DNA from: Lentzea xinjiangensis
GTDB taxonomy: Bacteria; Actinomycetota; Actinomycetes; Mycobacteriales; Pseudonocardiaceae
Assembly: GCF_900110955.1 (NCBI RefSeq)
Contig: NZ_FOFR01000011.1
Location: forward strand, 62,001 to 126,000
Length of the DNA stretch: 64,000 nt
Direction of reading: 5' to 3'
Under the pieces are notes generated by a model, which was not told the origin of the DNA, did not search any database, and saw only the letters and a list, made by a program, of their open reading frames with translations. Made by a program: the position numbers and the translations under genes. Below, in pieces: positions 17,451 through 25,062 of this stretch. Numbering within the stretch: position 1 is the stretch's first letter; the number at the start of each line of letters is the position of its first letter.

Positions 17451-18002
17451 ATGGCGGCATTGTTCTCCCGGAAACGGGAGACTGCGGCCGACGAGGCGCT
17501 GATCCGATCGCTCTACGAGGAGCACGGTCGGGCTCTGCTGGCCTACGCGACGCGGTTGACCGGTGATCGGGCGGCTGCCGAGGACGTGGTCCAGGAGACC
17601 CTCGTCCGAGCGTGGCGCCACCCCGACGCCCTCGTGAACGGCAAGGGATCGGTGCGCGGCTGGTTGCTCACGGTGGCGCGCAACATCGTCACCGACCGGG
17701 TCCGGGCCAAGGCGGCGCGTCCTCAGGAGGTGGCCGAGTCTCCCGCGACGCCGCCGATCGAGCGCGACCACGCCGACCAGGTCGTGGACTCCGTGGTGGT
17801 GCTGGAGGCGCTCGACAGGTTGTCCTCCGACCACCGCGACGTGCTGATGGAGATCTACTTCCGCGGTCGCAGCGTGACGGAGGCGGCGGAGGCGCTCGGG
17901 GTACCACCGGGCACGGTGAAGTCGAGATCGTATTACGCGTTGCGAGCCTTGAGGGAGACCTTTGGCGGTCAGAAGGTCGCACTGAAGGGGGTGGCCGGAT
18001 GA
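17451..18002 (+). CDS. ECF RNA polymerase sigma factor
   Basis: 183-aa extracytoplasmic-function sigma factor. Region 2 (LYEEHGRALLAYATRL, AAAEDVVQETLVRAWRH) and region 4 (LDRLSSDHRDVLMEIYF, SVTEAAEALGVPPGTVKSR) are both present, and no extra C-terminal domain follows. The ATG at 17451 is preceded by GGGGAGGAG; the longer frame from 17388 would begin on the -10 element. It overlaps the anti-sigma gene by 4 bp (ATGA), the usual coupling of a sigma and its membrane anti-sigma partner. The trigger is unknown. Confidence 0.93.
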   Translation: MAALFSRKRETAADEALIRSLYEEHGRALLAYATRLTGDRAAAEDVVQETLVRAWRHPDALVNGKGSVRGWLLTVARNIVTDRVRAKAARPQEVAESPATPPIERDHADQVVDSVVVLEALDRLSSDHRDVLMEIYFRGRSVTEAAEALGVPPGTVKSRSYYALRALRETFGGQKVALKGVAG

Positions 18003-18706
18003 CCACGCAGCACGACCCGCAACTGCTCGGTGCCTACGTCCTCGGAGCACTGGACGAGCAGGAGGTGCGCGAGATGGACGAGCACCTGGCGTCCTGCGCC
18101 GACTGCACGCGTGAGCTCGAGGACCTCCGCGCCATGGAGGCCTTCCTCGGCGAGGTGCCGCCGGAGGCCATGCTGGACGGGCCGCCCGAGGGCGGCGACC
18201 TGTTGTTGCAGCGCACCTTGCGCCAGGTGCGCGCCGAACGCGGCGGCGTCGCGAAACGCCGTCAGTTCGCGCTCGGCGCCGCGGCGGCCGTGGTGGCCGC
18301 TGTCGTGCTCGGCGCCGGTGTTCTCGTCGGCAAGGCCACGTCGCCCGATGCGACGACGGCCCTTCCCACACCGACGGTCGCACCGGATCCGGCGGGCACC
18401 AGGCTCGCCACGTTCACCGACCCGGCGACCAAGGCGTCGATGACCGTGAAGGTCGTCCCCGCCGCGGGCTGGGTCCGCACGAACATGGCGATCAGCGGTA
18501 TCCCCGAGGGCGAGAAGTGCCGGATCTTCGTCGTGGCGAAGGACGGCAGCCGCCAGGAGGCGGGCTCCTGGGTGGTGTCCAAGAAGGGCGCCGCCGAGGG
18601 CACGAACCTGGACGGTTCCGCGTTGGTCGACCCCAAGGACGTCAAGTCGGTGGTGGTCGAGAACTTCGCGGGCCGGAAGTTCGTCGAGGTGCCGGTCCAG
18701 GCGTGA
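17999..18706 (+). CDS. membrane anti-sigma factor (zinc-binding, RskA type)
   Basis: 235 aa. The N-terminal zinc anti-sigma domain has the H-x3-C-x2-C motif (HLASCADC, residues about 32-39). A linker with VPPEAMLDGPPEGG, one transmembrane helix (FALGAAAAVVAAVVLGAGVL) and an extracellular RskA-like domain (MTVKVVPAAGWVRTNMAISG to the C-terminus) follow. It sequesters the co-encoded ECF sigma factor at the membrane until a signal triggers proteolysis. It starts within the sigma stop codon. Confidence 0.92.
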   Translation: MTTQHDPQLLGAYVLGALDEQEVREMDEHLASCADCTRELEDLRAMEAFLGEVPPEAMLDGPPEGGDLLLQRTLRQVRAERGGVAKRRQFALGAAAAVVAAVVLGAGVLVGKATSPDATTALPTPTVAPDPAGTRLATFTDPATKASMTVKVVPAAGWVRTNMAISGIPEGEKCRIFVVAKDGSRQEAGSWVVSKKGAAEGTNLDGSALVDPKDVKSVVVENFAGRKFVEVPVQA

Positions 18707-18714
18707 TCGGGAGG

Positions 18715-18749
18715 GGCCGGGGGCCGTCCGCGGTGGACGGCTCCCGGCC
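18715..18749. terminator. bidirectional hairpin between anti-sigma and quinone oxidoreductase genes
   Basis: 15-bp arms with one G-T wobble, a 5-nt loop and a short T-run on the plus side. It lies between two convergent genes and can serve both. Confidence 0.75.
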
Positions 18750-18751
18750 TT

Positions 18752-19696
18752 TCACGGCTTGAGCACGACTTTTCCCACCGTGGCACGGGACTCGAGCGCC
18801 TCGTGCGCCTTCGAGGCGTCCCGCAGCGCGAACGGCGGGTTGACCAGCGGGGTGAACCGCCCGCTCGCCAGCCCGGCCATCGACTCGTCCTCGAGCGCCC
18901 GCAGCCCGCGCCGCAGCAGCCCCGGCCCGAGCGCCACAGTCGCGGTGAGGCTGTTGGCGAACAACGCCTCCGTGCTGATCGGTGTCATGGTTCCCGACGC
19001 CCAGCCGTAGATGATGTGCCGGCCACCGGGCCCGAGGGTGCGCAACGCCCGTGCGCCGGCCTCGCCGCCGACGCCGTCGAGCACGACGGTCACGTCCTTG
19101 AGGCCGTCAGCCCAGTCCGGCCGGGTGTAGTCGACGGCGTCGTCCGCGCCGTTGTCCCTGACGACGCCGAGTTTGTCACCGCTCGCGAGCCCGATGACCC
19201 GAGCGCCGACGTTGCGCGCCTCCTGCACGAAGAGCGTTCCCATGCCGCCTGCCGCCGACGTGACGAGCACGACGTCGTCCGCGGTGAGCCCGGCCGCACC
19301 GAGCACGGCGACCACGGTGCGGCCGGTGCCGATCATCGCGACCGCGGCCTCGAACGACACGTCGTCGGGAAGCGCGTGCAGCGCCGTGGCGTCGGCGACG
19401 GCCAGCTCGGCGTACCCGCCGTTGGCCTGACCGAGGTGGGTGACGACGCGGCGGCCGAGCCACTCCGGTGCGACGCCGCCGCCCAGCGCGGTGACGACAC
19501 CGGCCACCTCGCGTCCTGGCGTCATCGGGAAGCTGACGGGGCCGAACCGGCCCTGGCGGATCGTGGTGTCGACGAGGTGGACACCGGCGGCGGCCACGGT
19601 GACGCGCACCTGGCCGGGGCCGGGCCGCGGGTCGGGAACCTCCTCGAAGCGCAGGTTCTCCGCGGGGCCGAACTCGTACTGCCGAATCGCGAACAT
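18752..19696 (-). CDS. NADPH:quinone oxidoreductase (zinc-independent MDR family)
   Basis: 314-aa medium-chain dehydrogenase/reductase of the quinone reductase branch, using NADPH to reduce quinones or enones. Motifs: PGREVAGVVTALG, VLVTSAAGGMGTLFVQEARN (an A-A-G-G-x-G nucleotide-binding loop) and VVLDGVGGE. The structural zinc cysteines of alcohol dehydrogenases are absent. The ATG at 19696 lies about 8 bp after a -10 box, so the message is probably leaderless. The promoter has the 19-bp spacer and dyad of MerR-activated genes, which suggests induction by redox stress or toxic compounds. Confidence 0.88.
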   Translation of the reverse strand: MFAIRQYEFGPAENLRFEEVPDPRPGPGQVRVTVAAAGVHLVDTTIRQGRFGPVSFPMTPGREVAGVVTALGGGVAPEWLGRRVVTHLGQANGGYAELAVADATALHALPDDVSFEAAVAMIGTGRTVVAVLGAAGLTADDVVLVTSAAGGMGTLFVQEARNVGARVIGLASGDKLGVVRDNGADDAVDYTRPDWADGLKDVTVVLDGVGGEAGARALRTLGPGGRHIIYGWASGTMTPISTEALFANSLTATVALGPGLLRRGLRALEDESMAGLASGRFTPLVNPPFALRDASKAHEALESRATVGKVVLKP

Positions 19697-19703
19697 GGCC
19701 GCG

Positions 19704-19734
19704 ACGCTAGGTACTCCACCTAACTGGAGGTCAA
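19704..19734 (-). promoter_or_regulatory. MerR-type promoter with 19-bp spacer
   Basis: On the minus strand: TTGACC (19734-19729), a 19-bp spacer containing the dyad CTCCA-N6-TGGAG (19714-19729), then TAGCGT (19709-19704). Over-long spacers with a central dyad are the hallmark of MerR/SoxR-family activation. No MerR gene is adjacent, so the regulator is encoded elsewhere. Confidence 0.6.
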
Positions 19735-19751
19735 GGGTCGTGGTGCCGAGC

Positions 19752-19790
19752 CCGCGGGCGAGGCCGCCCGGGAGGGGGCCTCGCCCGCGG
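19752..19790 (-). terminator. hairpin after the first small secreted protein gene
   Basis: Perfect 14-bp arms (CCGCGGGCGAGGCC and its complement) with an 11-nt loop, 7 bp past the stop at 19797. Confidence 0.7.
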
Positions 19791-19796
19791 CCGGTG

Positions 19797-20135
19797 TCAG
19801 GGCCGGACCCAGTCGCTGCAGTCGTCCGGCAGGTTGTTCCAGTCCTCGCAGACCCGGAACTCGGTGACGTACGACAGATCACGGGTGCTGCACGGGGACG
19901 CGGACCCGTTCGCGTCCCGGTACTCCACGAACCCGTCCAGGGTCCGGAACTGGCCGTAGACGCCGTTGCCGTCCTGTTCGACGTCGCAGACGCCGGTGTG
20001 GGTGAAGATCTCCTGGTTGACGTAGGCGTAATCGCTGCCTTCTTTGATCGTGGCGGCCGACGCGACCGACGTGCCACCGAGCACGGCCAGTGCGGAAAGT
20101 CCCGCCACGAGTGGAACCGATTTGCGCTTCCTCAC
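19797..20135 (-). CDS. small secreted protein, paralogue A
   Basis: 112-aa precursor. Signal peptide KRKSVPLVAGLSALAVLGG...ASA, then a mature part of about 85 residues with four cysteines (GVCDVEQDG, SPCSTRD, FRVCEDW, DDCSDWV). The cysteine count suggests two disulfides and extracellular stability. No family is recognised with confidence; a small inhibitor-like or signalling protein is possible, but nothing shows it. The GTG at 20135 has GGGGAGC upstream. The next gene upstream on the same strand is a same-length paralogue. Confidence 0.75.
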   Translation of the reverse strand: MRKRKSVPLVAGLSALAVLGGTSVASAATIKEGSDYAYVNQEIFTHTGVCDVEQDGNGVYGQFRTLDGFVEYRDANGSASPCSTRDLSYVTEFRVCEDWNNLPDDCSDWVRP

Positions 20136-20201
20136 GGTTGCTCCCCAGTTGTGAAAACGGATTCGCGGCCGCCGGACGTGCGGCCGCGCCATTCCGGTCC
20201 G

Positions 20202-20540
20202 TCAGGGACCGACCCAGTCGCTGCAGTCGTCCGGCAGGTTGTTCCAGTTCTCGCAGACCCGGAACTCCGTGACGTCGGAACCGAGCGTGCGCGAGCTGCA
20301 GGGGGACGCGGAACCGTTGGCGTCGCCGTACTCCACGAACCCGTCCACGGTCCTGAACTGGCCGTAGACGCCGTTGCCGTCCTGTTCGACGTCGCACACG
20401 CGGGTGTCCCGCCGGTTCGAGGAATTGACGTAGGCGTAATCGCTGCCTTCTTCGACCGAGGTCGCCGAGGCGGCAGACGTGCCCGTGAGCACGATCAGCG
20501 CGGAAAGCCCGACCGCCAGCGGGACAGATCTCTTCATCAT
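20202..20540 (-). CDS. small secreted protein, paralogue B
   Basis: 112-aa precursor, the tandem partner of the gene at 19797. The mature halves share long identical stretches (EGSDYAYVN, CDVEQDGNGVYGQFRT, DGFVEY, NNLPDDCSDWV) and all four cysteines. Differences cluster in the loop after YAYVN and before the third cysteine. ATGs at 20540 and 20537 follow GGGGGGAGC. The 66-bp gap to paralogue A has no obvious terminator, so they may be co-expressed. The promoter is probably in 20541-20640, a less GC-rich stretch. Confidence 0.75.
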   Translation of the reverse strand: MMKRSVPLAVGLSALIVLTGTSAASATSVEEGSDYAYVNSSNRRDTRVCDVEQDGNGVYGQFRTVDGFVEYGDANGSASPCSSRTLGSDVTEFRVCENWNNLPDDCSDWVGP

Positions 20541-20780
20541 CGAATTTGCTCCCCCCATTTTTGGAAGCGACGAACGTGGGCACGATGCCCGTGCGTCTTC
20601 TCTCACCATAGCGACACGAGTGGTGCGTGTCACATTTTCTTAAGGTTCGCGAAGATAAAGGACCAACCGTCGGATCATCCTTTTCGCGGAACTGGGCGGT
20701 GCCGGTGTCGCGAGCCGGGCGGGTAACTCCTTCGGGTAAGGATTCTCGGCAGCCGGCTCCGCGCGGGTAATGATCATGGT

Positions 20781-21569
20781 GTGACGCTGGGACCTGAGTC
20801 GGTGACGTGGCGGCTCGGCTGGTACACCCGGTTCGAGCTGGTGGTGCTGGGCCGGGCGGTGTTGATGCAGGTCGCGCACCCGGTGATCGCCGCCGCGGTG
20901 AGCGACGGCTACCGCGCCGACCCGTTCGCGCGGCTGTCGAGGACGATCACGTCGTCGCAGCTGCGCCTGTTCGGGGGCGAGCAGGCCGCCAGGGAGGCGG
21001 GGCGGCTGGTGCGGGCGCACGCCACGATCCCCGGTGTGGACGAGGAGCTGTTCCGCTGGGTGCACGCAACCAGCTTCGAGTCGCTGCTCACGGCGTACCG
21101 GTTGCTGCGGCCCAGGCTGCCCGTGATCCACGAGGAGCGGTTGTACCGGGAGTGGCGGGACACCGGGCGGTCGCTCGGCATCCGGACGATGCCCGGCGAC
21201 CTCGCGGCTCTGCGCGACTACGTCGACGACGTGGTGGCCACCCAGCTGATGCCCACCGACGGTGTGCGGAACCTGTTGGAGGCGTTCGAGCTGCGCGGCG
21301 GCAAGGCGCCCGGCGGGGAGCATCTGCCGAGCGTGCTCTGGCCGTTCGTGCGGCCCGTCGCGGCACGGGTGCTGCCGGACTTCGCCGTCGGCACGCTGCC
21401 GCCGGCGTTGCGGGTCAAGCTCGGTCTGGAGTGGACGGACCGCGACGAGCGCAGGCTGCGCCGGTGGGTGCGGCTGATCCGGGCGGTGTCGGCGTTCGTG
21501 CCTGCCAGCCTGCTGCACTACCCCATGCCGTACCGGGCGATGCTCAGTGCGCGATCATCACGTGTTTGA
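20781..21569 (+). CDS. DUF2236 / MpaB-like oxygenase family protein
   Basis: 262 aa, helical. HPVIAAAVSDGYRADPFAR, VHATIP and HATSFESLL give the spaced histidine and arginine residues of the DUF2236 (latex-clearing-protein / MpaB-like, b-type haem) family. Members act as oxygenases or in mycophenolic-acid-type side-chain cleavage; the role here is not known. It starts at GTG 20781. Its 3' end overlaps the convergent aldehyde dehydrogenase by 26 bp. Confidence 0.75.
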   Translation: MTLGPESVTWRLGWYTRFELVVLGRAVLMQVAHPVIAAAVSDGYRADPFARLSRTITSSQLRLFGGEQAAREAGRLVRAHATIPGVDEELFRWVHATSFESLLTAYRLLRPRLPVIHEERLYREWRDTGRSLGIRTMPGDLAALRDYVDDVVATQLMPTDGVRNLLEAFELRGGKAPGGEHLPSVLWPFVRPVAARVLPDFAVGTLPPALRVKLGLEWTDRDERRLRRWVRLIRAVSAFVPASLLHYPMPYRAMLSARSSRV

Positions 21570-22935
21570 CGCGCGTGTAGTCCTCAAGACTGTGCATCGA
21601 CAGATCCTTGCCGTAGCCGGATGCGCCGAAACCGCCGTGCGGCATCTCGGCGGCGACGGGGCCGTGCGTGTTGACCCACACGACGCCGAAGTCGAGCCGT
21701 GCGGTCAATGACGCGACCCGGCGCGTGTCACGGGTCCAGATCGACGCCGCAAGCCCTTGCGGCACACCGTTGGCCAGGGTGATCGCCTCGTCGTCGGAGT
21801 CGAACGGTTGCACGGTGATCACGGGAGCGAACGGTTCCGCCTGGACCAGTTCGTCGGACTGGTCGAGCCCGGAGAGCACGGTGGGTTCCAGGAAGAAACC
21901 GGCCGAGCCGTGGCGCTTCCCCCCGCAGTGGACCGTGGCGCGGGACCGGGAGAGCAGGCCGAGCACGCGGTCGAGCTGGGCCTGGCTGTTCAGCGGACCG
22001 AAGTCCGTGCCGGGGACGCGGGCGGAGGCGGCCGCGGTCAGCGCGGCGAGGAGCTCGTCGTGCACCGCCGAGTGCGCCAGCACTCGGGTGGCGGCCGTGC
22101 AGTCCTGGCCCGCGTTGTAGCAGGCGGCGTCCACGACGCTCGCCGCCGTCGCGGTCACGTCGACGTCGTCGAACACCAGGACCGGCGCGTTGCCGCCGAG
22201 TTCGAGGTGGGTGCGTTTCACGGTCGCCGCGGCGGCGCGGGCCACCTCGGCGCCGGCGCGGGTGGAGCCGGTCAGCGAGACCATGGCCGGGACGGGGTGC
22301 TCGACCAGCAGGCGGCCGGTGCCGCGGTCGCCCAGCACGACGTTGACCACGCCCGCCGGCAGCACCTCGGCGGCGAGCGCGGCCAGCAGTACGGCGGAGG
22401 ACGGCGTGGTCTCGGCGGGCTTGAGCACCACCGTGTTGCCCGCGGCCAGGGCCGGCGCGATCTTCCAGACGGCCATCATCAGCGGGTAGTTCCACGGCGT
22501 GATCTGCGCGATCACCCCGACCGGCTCGCGCCGCTGGTACGAGGTGTGGCCGGGCAGGTACTCGCCGGCGGCGCCGGTGCCCAGCGCCCTGGCGGCCCCC
22601 GCGAAGAACCGGAGCTGGTCCGCGCACTGCGGGAGCTCGTCGCCGAGCACGACCGAGCGGATCTTGCCCGTCTCGCGGACCTCCGCGTCGGCGACCGCCT
22701 CTGCGCTCGCCTCCAGGAGCGCGGCGAGGTCCAGCAACGCGAGCTGGCGCTCGCCCGGCGTCGTGCCCGCCCACGCGGGGAAGGCCGCTGCCGCGGCGCG
22801 GACGGCGGCGTCGACCTCGGCGGCGCGGGAGACGACGGCCCGGCCGAACTCCTCGCCGGTGGTGGGGTCGACGAGCGGTGAGGTCTCGCCGGCGGTGAGG
22901 GACGGGGCGCCGTTGATGAAGTTCGCGACGATCAC
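21544..22935 (-). CDS. aldehyde dehydrogenase, gamma-aminobutyraldehyde type
   Basis: 463-aa NAD(P)-dependent aldehyde dehydrogenase. Catalytic residues: glutamate in LELGGNAP and cysteine in NAGQDCTAATR; ITPWNYPLMM and GSTRAGAEV form the cofactor site. The NAGQDCTAATR signature and overall length fit the aminobutyraldehyde dehydrogenase (PatD-like) branch, which oxidises putrescine-derived 4-aminobutanal to GABA, but no putrescine genes are adjacent. Substrate assignment is tentative. Confidence 0.85.
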   Translation of the reverse strand: MIVANFINGAPSLTAGETSPLVDPTTGEEFGRAVVSRAAEVDAAVRAAAAAFPAWAGTTPGERQLALLDLAALLEASAEAVADAEVRETGKIRSVVLGDELPQCADQLRFFAGAARALGTGAAGEYLPGHTSYQRREPVGVIAQITPWNYPLMMAVWKIAPALAAGNTVVLKPAETTPSSAVLLAALAAEVLPAGVVNVVLGDRGTGRLLVEHPVPAMVSLTGSTRAGAEVARAAAATVKRTHLELGGNAPVLVFDDVDVTATAASVVDAACYNAGQDCTAATRVLAHSAVHDELLAALTAAASARVPGTDFGPLNSQAQLDRVLGLLSRSRATVHCGGKRHGSAGFFLEPTVLSGLDQSDELVQAEPFAPVITVQPFDSDDEAITLANGVPQGLAASIWTRDTRRVASLTARLDFGVVWVNTHGPVAAEMPHGGFGASGYGKDLSMHSLEDYTRVKHVMIAH

Positions 22936-23236
22936 GGGTGCTCCAGGTGCGTGGGGCGGACGTGCGACACCGCGGGCGGCACCGCCACGTGCCGGGTCCT
23001 TCCCCGCGAACGCCTCGTCAAGATCTTCGCGCAGCGGCTCCGGCGTGGGGCGCGCTGCCTTCTCCTGCCACCTGTCCGGCTCGCTCGATTAATTCCTTTG
23101 CGAGAGCTCCGGGTGCTCGGTCATCATTGTTCCATGATTACCGCAGAGGAATGGGCTGGAGCGCCCTCGAAGCTCTGACCAGTAAGTTCAATTTTCTCCC
23201 AACTCTGCGAGCATTTGTGCGTCAATACTCGTCTTC
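22936..23236. other. non-coding stretch before the tRNA
   Basis: No supported gene. The right part (about 23085-23235) is much poorer in GC than the surroundings and probably carries the tRNA promoter. No convincing -35/-10 pair was fixed. Confidence 0.4.
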
Positions 23237-23308
23237 GGCGTGTTCGTCCAGTGGTCAGGACACCGGAATCTCAATCCGGAAACACGGGTTCGATCCCCGT
23301 ACGCGCTA
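23237..23308 (+). tRNA. tRNA-Glu (anticodon CTC)
   Basis: A full cloverleaf can be drawn by hand. Acceptor 23237-23243 pairs with 23301-23307; D-stem GTCC/GGAC; anticodon stem CCGGA/TCCGG with loop ATCTCAA (CTC at 23270-23272); T-arm ACGGG-TTCGATC-CCCGT; discriminator A at 23308. The CCA is not encoded. The acceptor stem GGCGTGT / ACGCGCT has a G-U at the first pair and a U-G at the fifth, unusual for a bacterial tRNA-Glu, although TTCGTCCAGTGG after the stem is typical of Glu. Confidence 0.9.
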
Positions 23309-23427
23309 CGAGGCCCGGTTCCAGTGGGGTGGGCCGGGCCCTCCCGCAACCGGTTCCGTGTCAGACGGACCCAAAGAATCTTCGAAAACTTCGCCCGAAT
23401 GGTCTAGGCGCCAGTTACGCTCTGCGA

Positions 23428-24090
23428 ATGGCCGCGGTCCCCGCCTCCGCACGCTACGAGGTCGACGTACGTCGGCCGAACGCCGCGCGGATTCACGACT
23501 TCTACCTGGGCGGCGCCCACAACTACGCCGCCGACCGGGCGTTCGCCAAGCAGGCCGTCCGGATCGACCCGGAGCTGCCGCTCACGGCCAGGGCGCACCG
23601 GACGTTCCTGCGCCACGCCGTCCGCCACTGCTGGGCGGCGGGCGTCCGCCAGTTCCTCGACCTCGGCTCGGGCATCCCGACGTGCGGCTCTGCGCACCAG
23701 ACGTTGCCGGAGGCCCGCGTCGTGTACGTCGACTCCGATCCGGTGACCGTGGCGTTCGCGCGCGGGCTGCTGCGCGGTGAGCCGAGGGCGTGCGCGGTGG
23801 AGGCGGACCTGCGCCGGCCGGAGCAGGTGCTGCGGCATCCGGGCGTGCTGTCCCATCTCGACCTCCGCGAGCCGTACGCGGTGTTGATGGTCGACGTCCT
23901 GAGGTACGTCGACGACACCACCGGCCAGGGGCGCGTCGTGCGCCGGTACCGGCACGCCCTTCCCGCGGGCGGGTTCCTGGTGGTGTCGCACCCCGCTCCG
24001 GTCGAGCAGCTGATGGAGGGGCTGACGATCGAGGCGCCGTGCGTGGTGCCGGGCGCGTACGCGGGCATCGGGCGCAAGGGCCGTATCTGA
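23428..24090 (+). CDS. S-adenosylmethionine-dependent methyltransferase (PF04672 family), internally shortened
   Basis: About 220 aa. ARIHDFYLGGAHNYAADR, FLDLGSGIPT (the SAM-binding GxGxP-like motif), VVYVDSDPVTVAFAR and LVVSHPAP are diagnostic of the actinobacterial SAM-dependent methyltransferase family PF04672. Typical members are near 270 aa. Here the part between LVVSHP and the terminal YAGIGRK, which normally includes the R-S-R-A-E-I segment, is about 40-50 residues short, so the copy may be inactive. The ATG at 23428 follows 119 bp of non-coding DNA after the tRNA. The substrate is not known for the family. Confidence 0.75.
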   Translation: MAAVPASARYEVDVRRPNAARIHDFYLGGAHNYAADRAFAKQAVRIDPELPLTARAHRTFLRHAVRHCWAAGVRQFLDLGSGIPTCGSAHQTLPEARVVYVDSDPVTVAFARGLLRGEPRACAVEADLRRPEQVLRHPGVLSHLDLREPYAVLMVDVLRYVDDTTGQGRVVRRYRHALPAGGFLVVSHPAPVEQLMEGLTIEAPCVVPGAYAGIGRKGRI

Positions 24091-24318
24091 CAGGTCCCCT
24101 GGAACCTGGACCTGCTCGCCGCCGCGCTGCGCAACGCCGCCGTGCGCGGCACGCAGGTCGAGGTCCGCGCCTACACCGACCTCAACGCGGAGATCACCGT
24201 GCTGGTCAACCCGTCGCGGGCGCGGGTGGTGCACGTGGCCAAGCGCAACGTCGTCGTGCCGCGCAACGGCATGCCCGACGTGTCCCTGACCGGTTTGACC
24301 GAGATGAGGGCGGGGTAG
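24091..24318 (+). pseudogene. orphan open stretch in frame after the methyltransferase stop
   Basis: 75 codons directly after the methyltransferase TGA, in the same frame, ending with TAG 24316-24318. It has no start codon of its own with a ribosome site. Codon use is gene-like; the product would contain LLAAALRNAAVRGTQVEV and RARVVHVAKRNVVVPRNG. It looks like the 3' end of a lost gene. The family was not recognised. Confidence 0.35.
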
Positions 24319-24353
24319 CCGCCGGGCGACAAGAACGGAGCCTGGAGGGCGTC

Positions 24354-24974
24354 ATGACCCACCGCGTCACTGTCAAGGTCGCCGGTCTGCAACCGGTGCA
24401 GCTGCTGTCCGCCCTGGCCGGCATCGCGTTCATCGTGTTCGGCGTCGTGGGCTTCACCCGCACGGGGATGGGCGACTGGGCCGCGCAGTCGTACGTGCTC
24501 GGGTTCTCGGTGAACCCGCTGCACAACCTGGTGTTCGTCGTGGTCGGCGTGCTGGGCCTGCTCATGGCCCTCGGGTCGGGCACGGCCCGGCTGTACGGCT
24601 GGCTGCTGTTCGCCGGCTTCGCCGCGCTCTTCGTGTGGGACCTGATGATCACCGGGATCCTCGCGCGGAACCCGGCGGAGGAGTTCGGCAACCCGTTGGC
24701 GGTCAACACGAACGACAACTGGCTGCACCTCGGCATCGCGCTCTTCGGCCTGCTGCTCGCGGTGGTGCCCGCGCGCCGCAAGCTGATCGAGGAGGAGGAG
24801 CCCGTGCTGCCGGAGCCCCGCACGGAGGGCTACCGCGACGAGCGGGACGGCGTGCGAGCCGGGGAGGCGGACCGGACCGTGAGCCCGGTCGCGAACACGG
24901 AGCCGATCACCAAGCAGCAGGCGGTGGTCGACCCCAAGACCGAGCGCGTGAGCAAGGACAAGATCAAGCACTAG
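24354..24974 (+). CDS. DUF4383 membrane protein
   Basis: 206 aa. Four transmembrane helices (LLSALAGIAFIVFGVVGF, NLVFVVVGVLGLLMAL, GWLLFAGFAALFVWDL, LHLGIALFGLLLAVV) with the conserved NPLHNLVFVVVG motif of DUF4383. A charged, disordered C-terminal tail of about 65 residues (EEEEPVLPEP to KDKIKH) faces the cytoplasm. Function unknown. The ATG at 24354 has GGAGG 5 nt upstream. Confidence 0.8.
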   Translation: MTHRVTVKVAGLQPVQLLSALAGIAFIVFGVVGFTRTGMGDWAAQSYVLGFSVNPLHNLVFVVVGVLGLLMALGSGTARLYGWLLFAGFAALFVWDLMITGILARNPAEEFGNPLAVNTNDNWLHLGIALFGLLLAVVPARRKLIEEEEPVLPEPRTEGYRDERDGVRAGEADRTVSPVANTEPITKQQAVVDPKTERVSKDKIKH

Positions 24975-25005
24975 TTCCCACCGGACAGTCCCCCTGTCCT
25001 GAGCG

Positions 25006-25047
25006 GACGCGCCGTGCGAGCCCTTGATGTGGCTCTCACGGCGCGTC
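25006..25047 (+). terminator. terminator hairpin after DUF4383 gene
   Basis: 17-bp arms with one mismatch, 8-nt loop, followed by TGTTTCG. Because it covers 25024, it rules out that upstream start for the next gene. Confidence 0.75.
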
Positions 25048-25062
25048 TGTTTCGATGGCGCG

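Noticed and set aside
23237-24318. Mobile-element integration at the tRNA
   Set aside because: No integrase gene and no repeat of the tRNA 3' end was seen downstream.
25024-25062. Earlier start of the M50 protease
   Set aside because: The segment lies inside a terminator hairpin and lacks a ribosome site.
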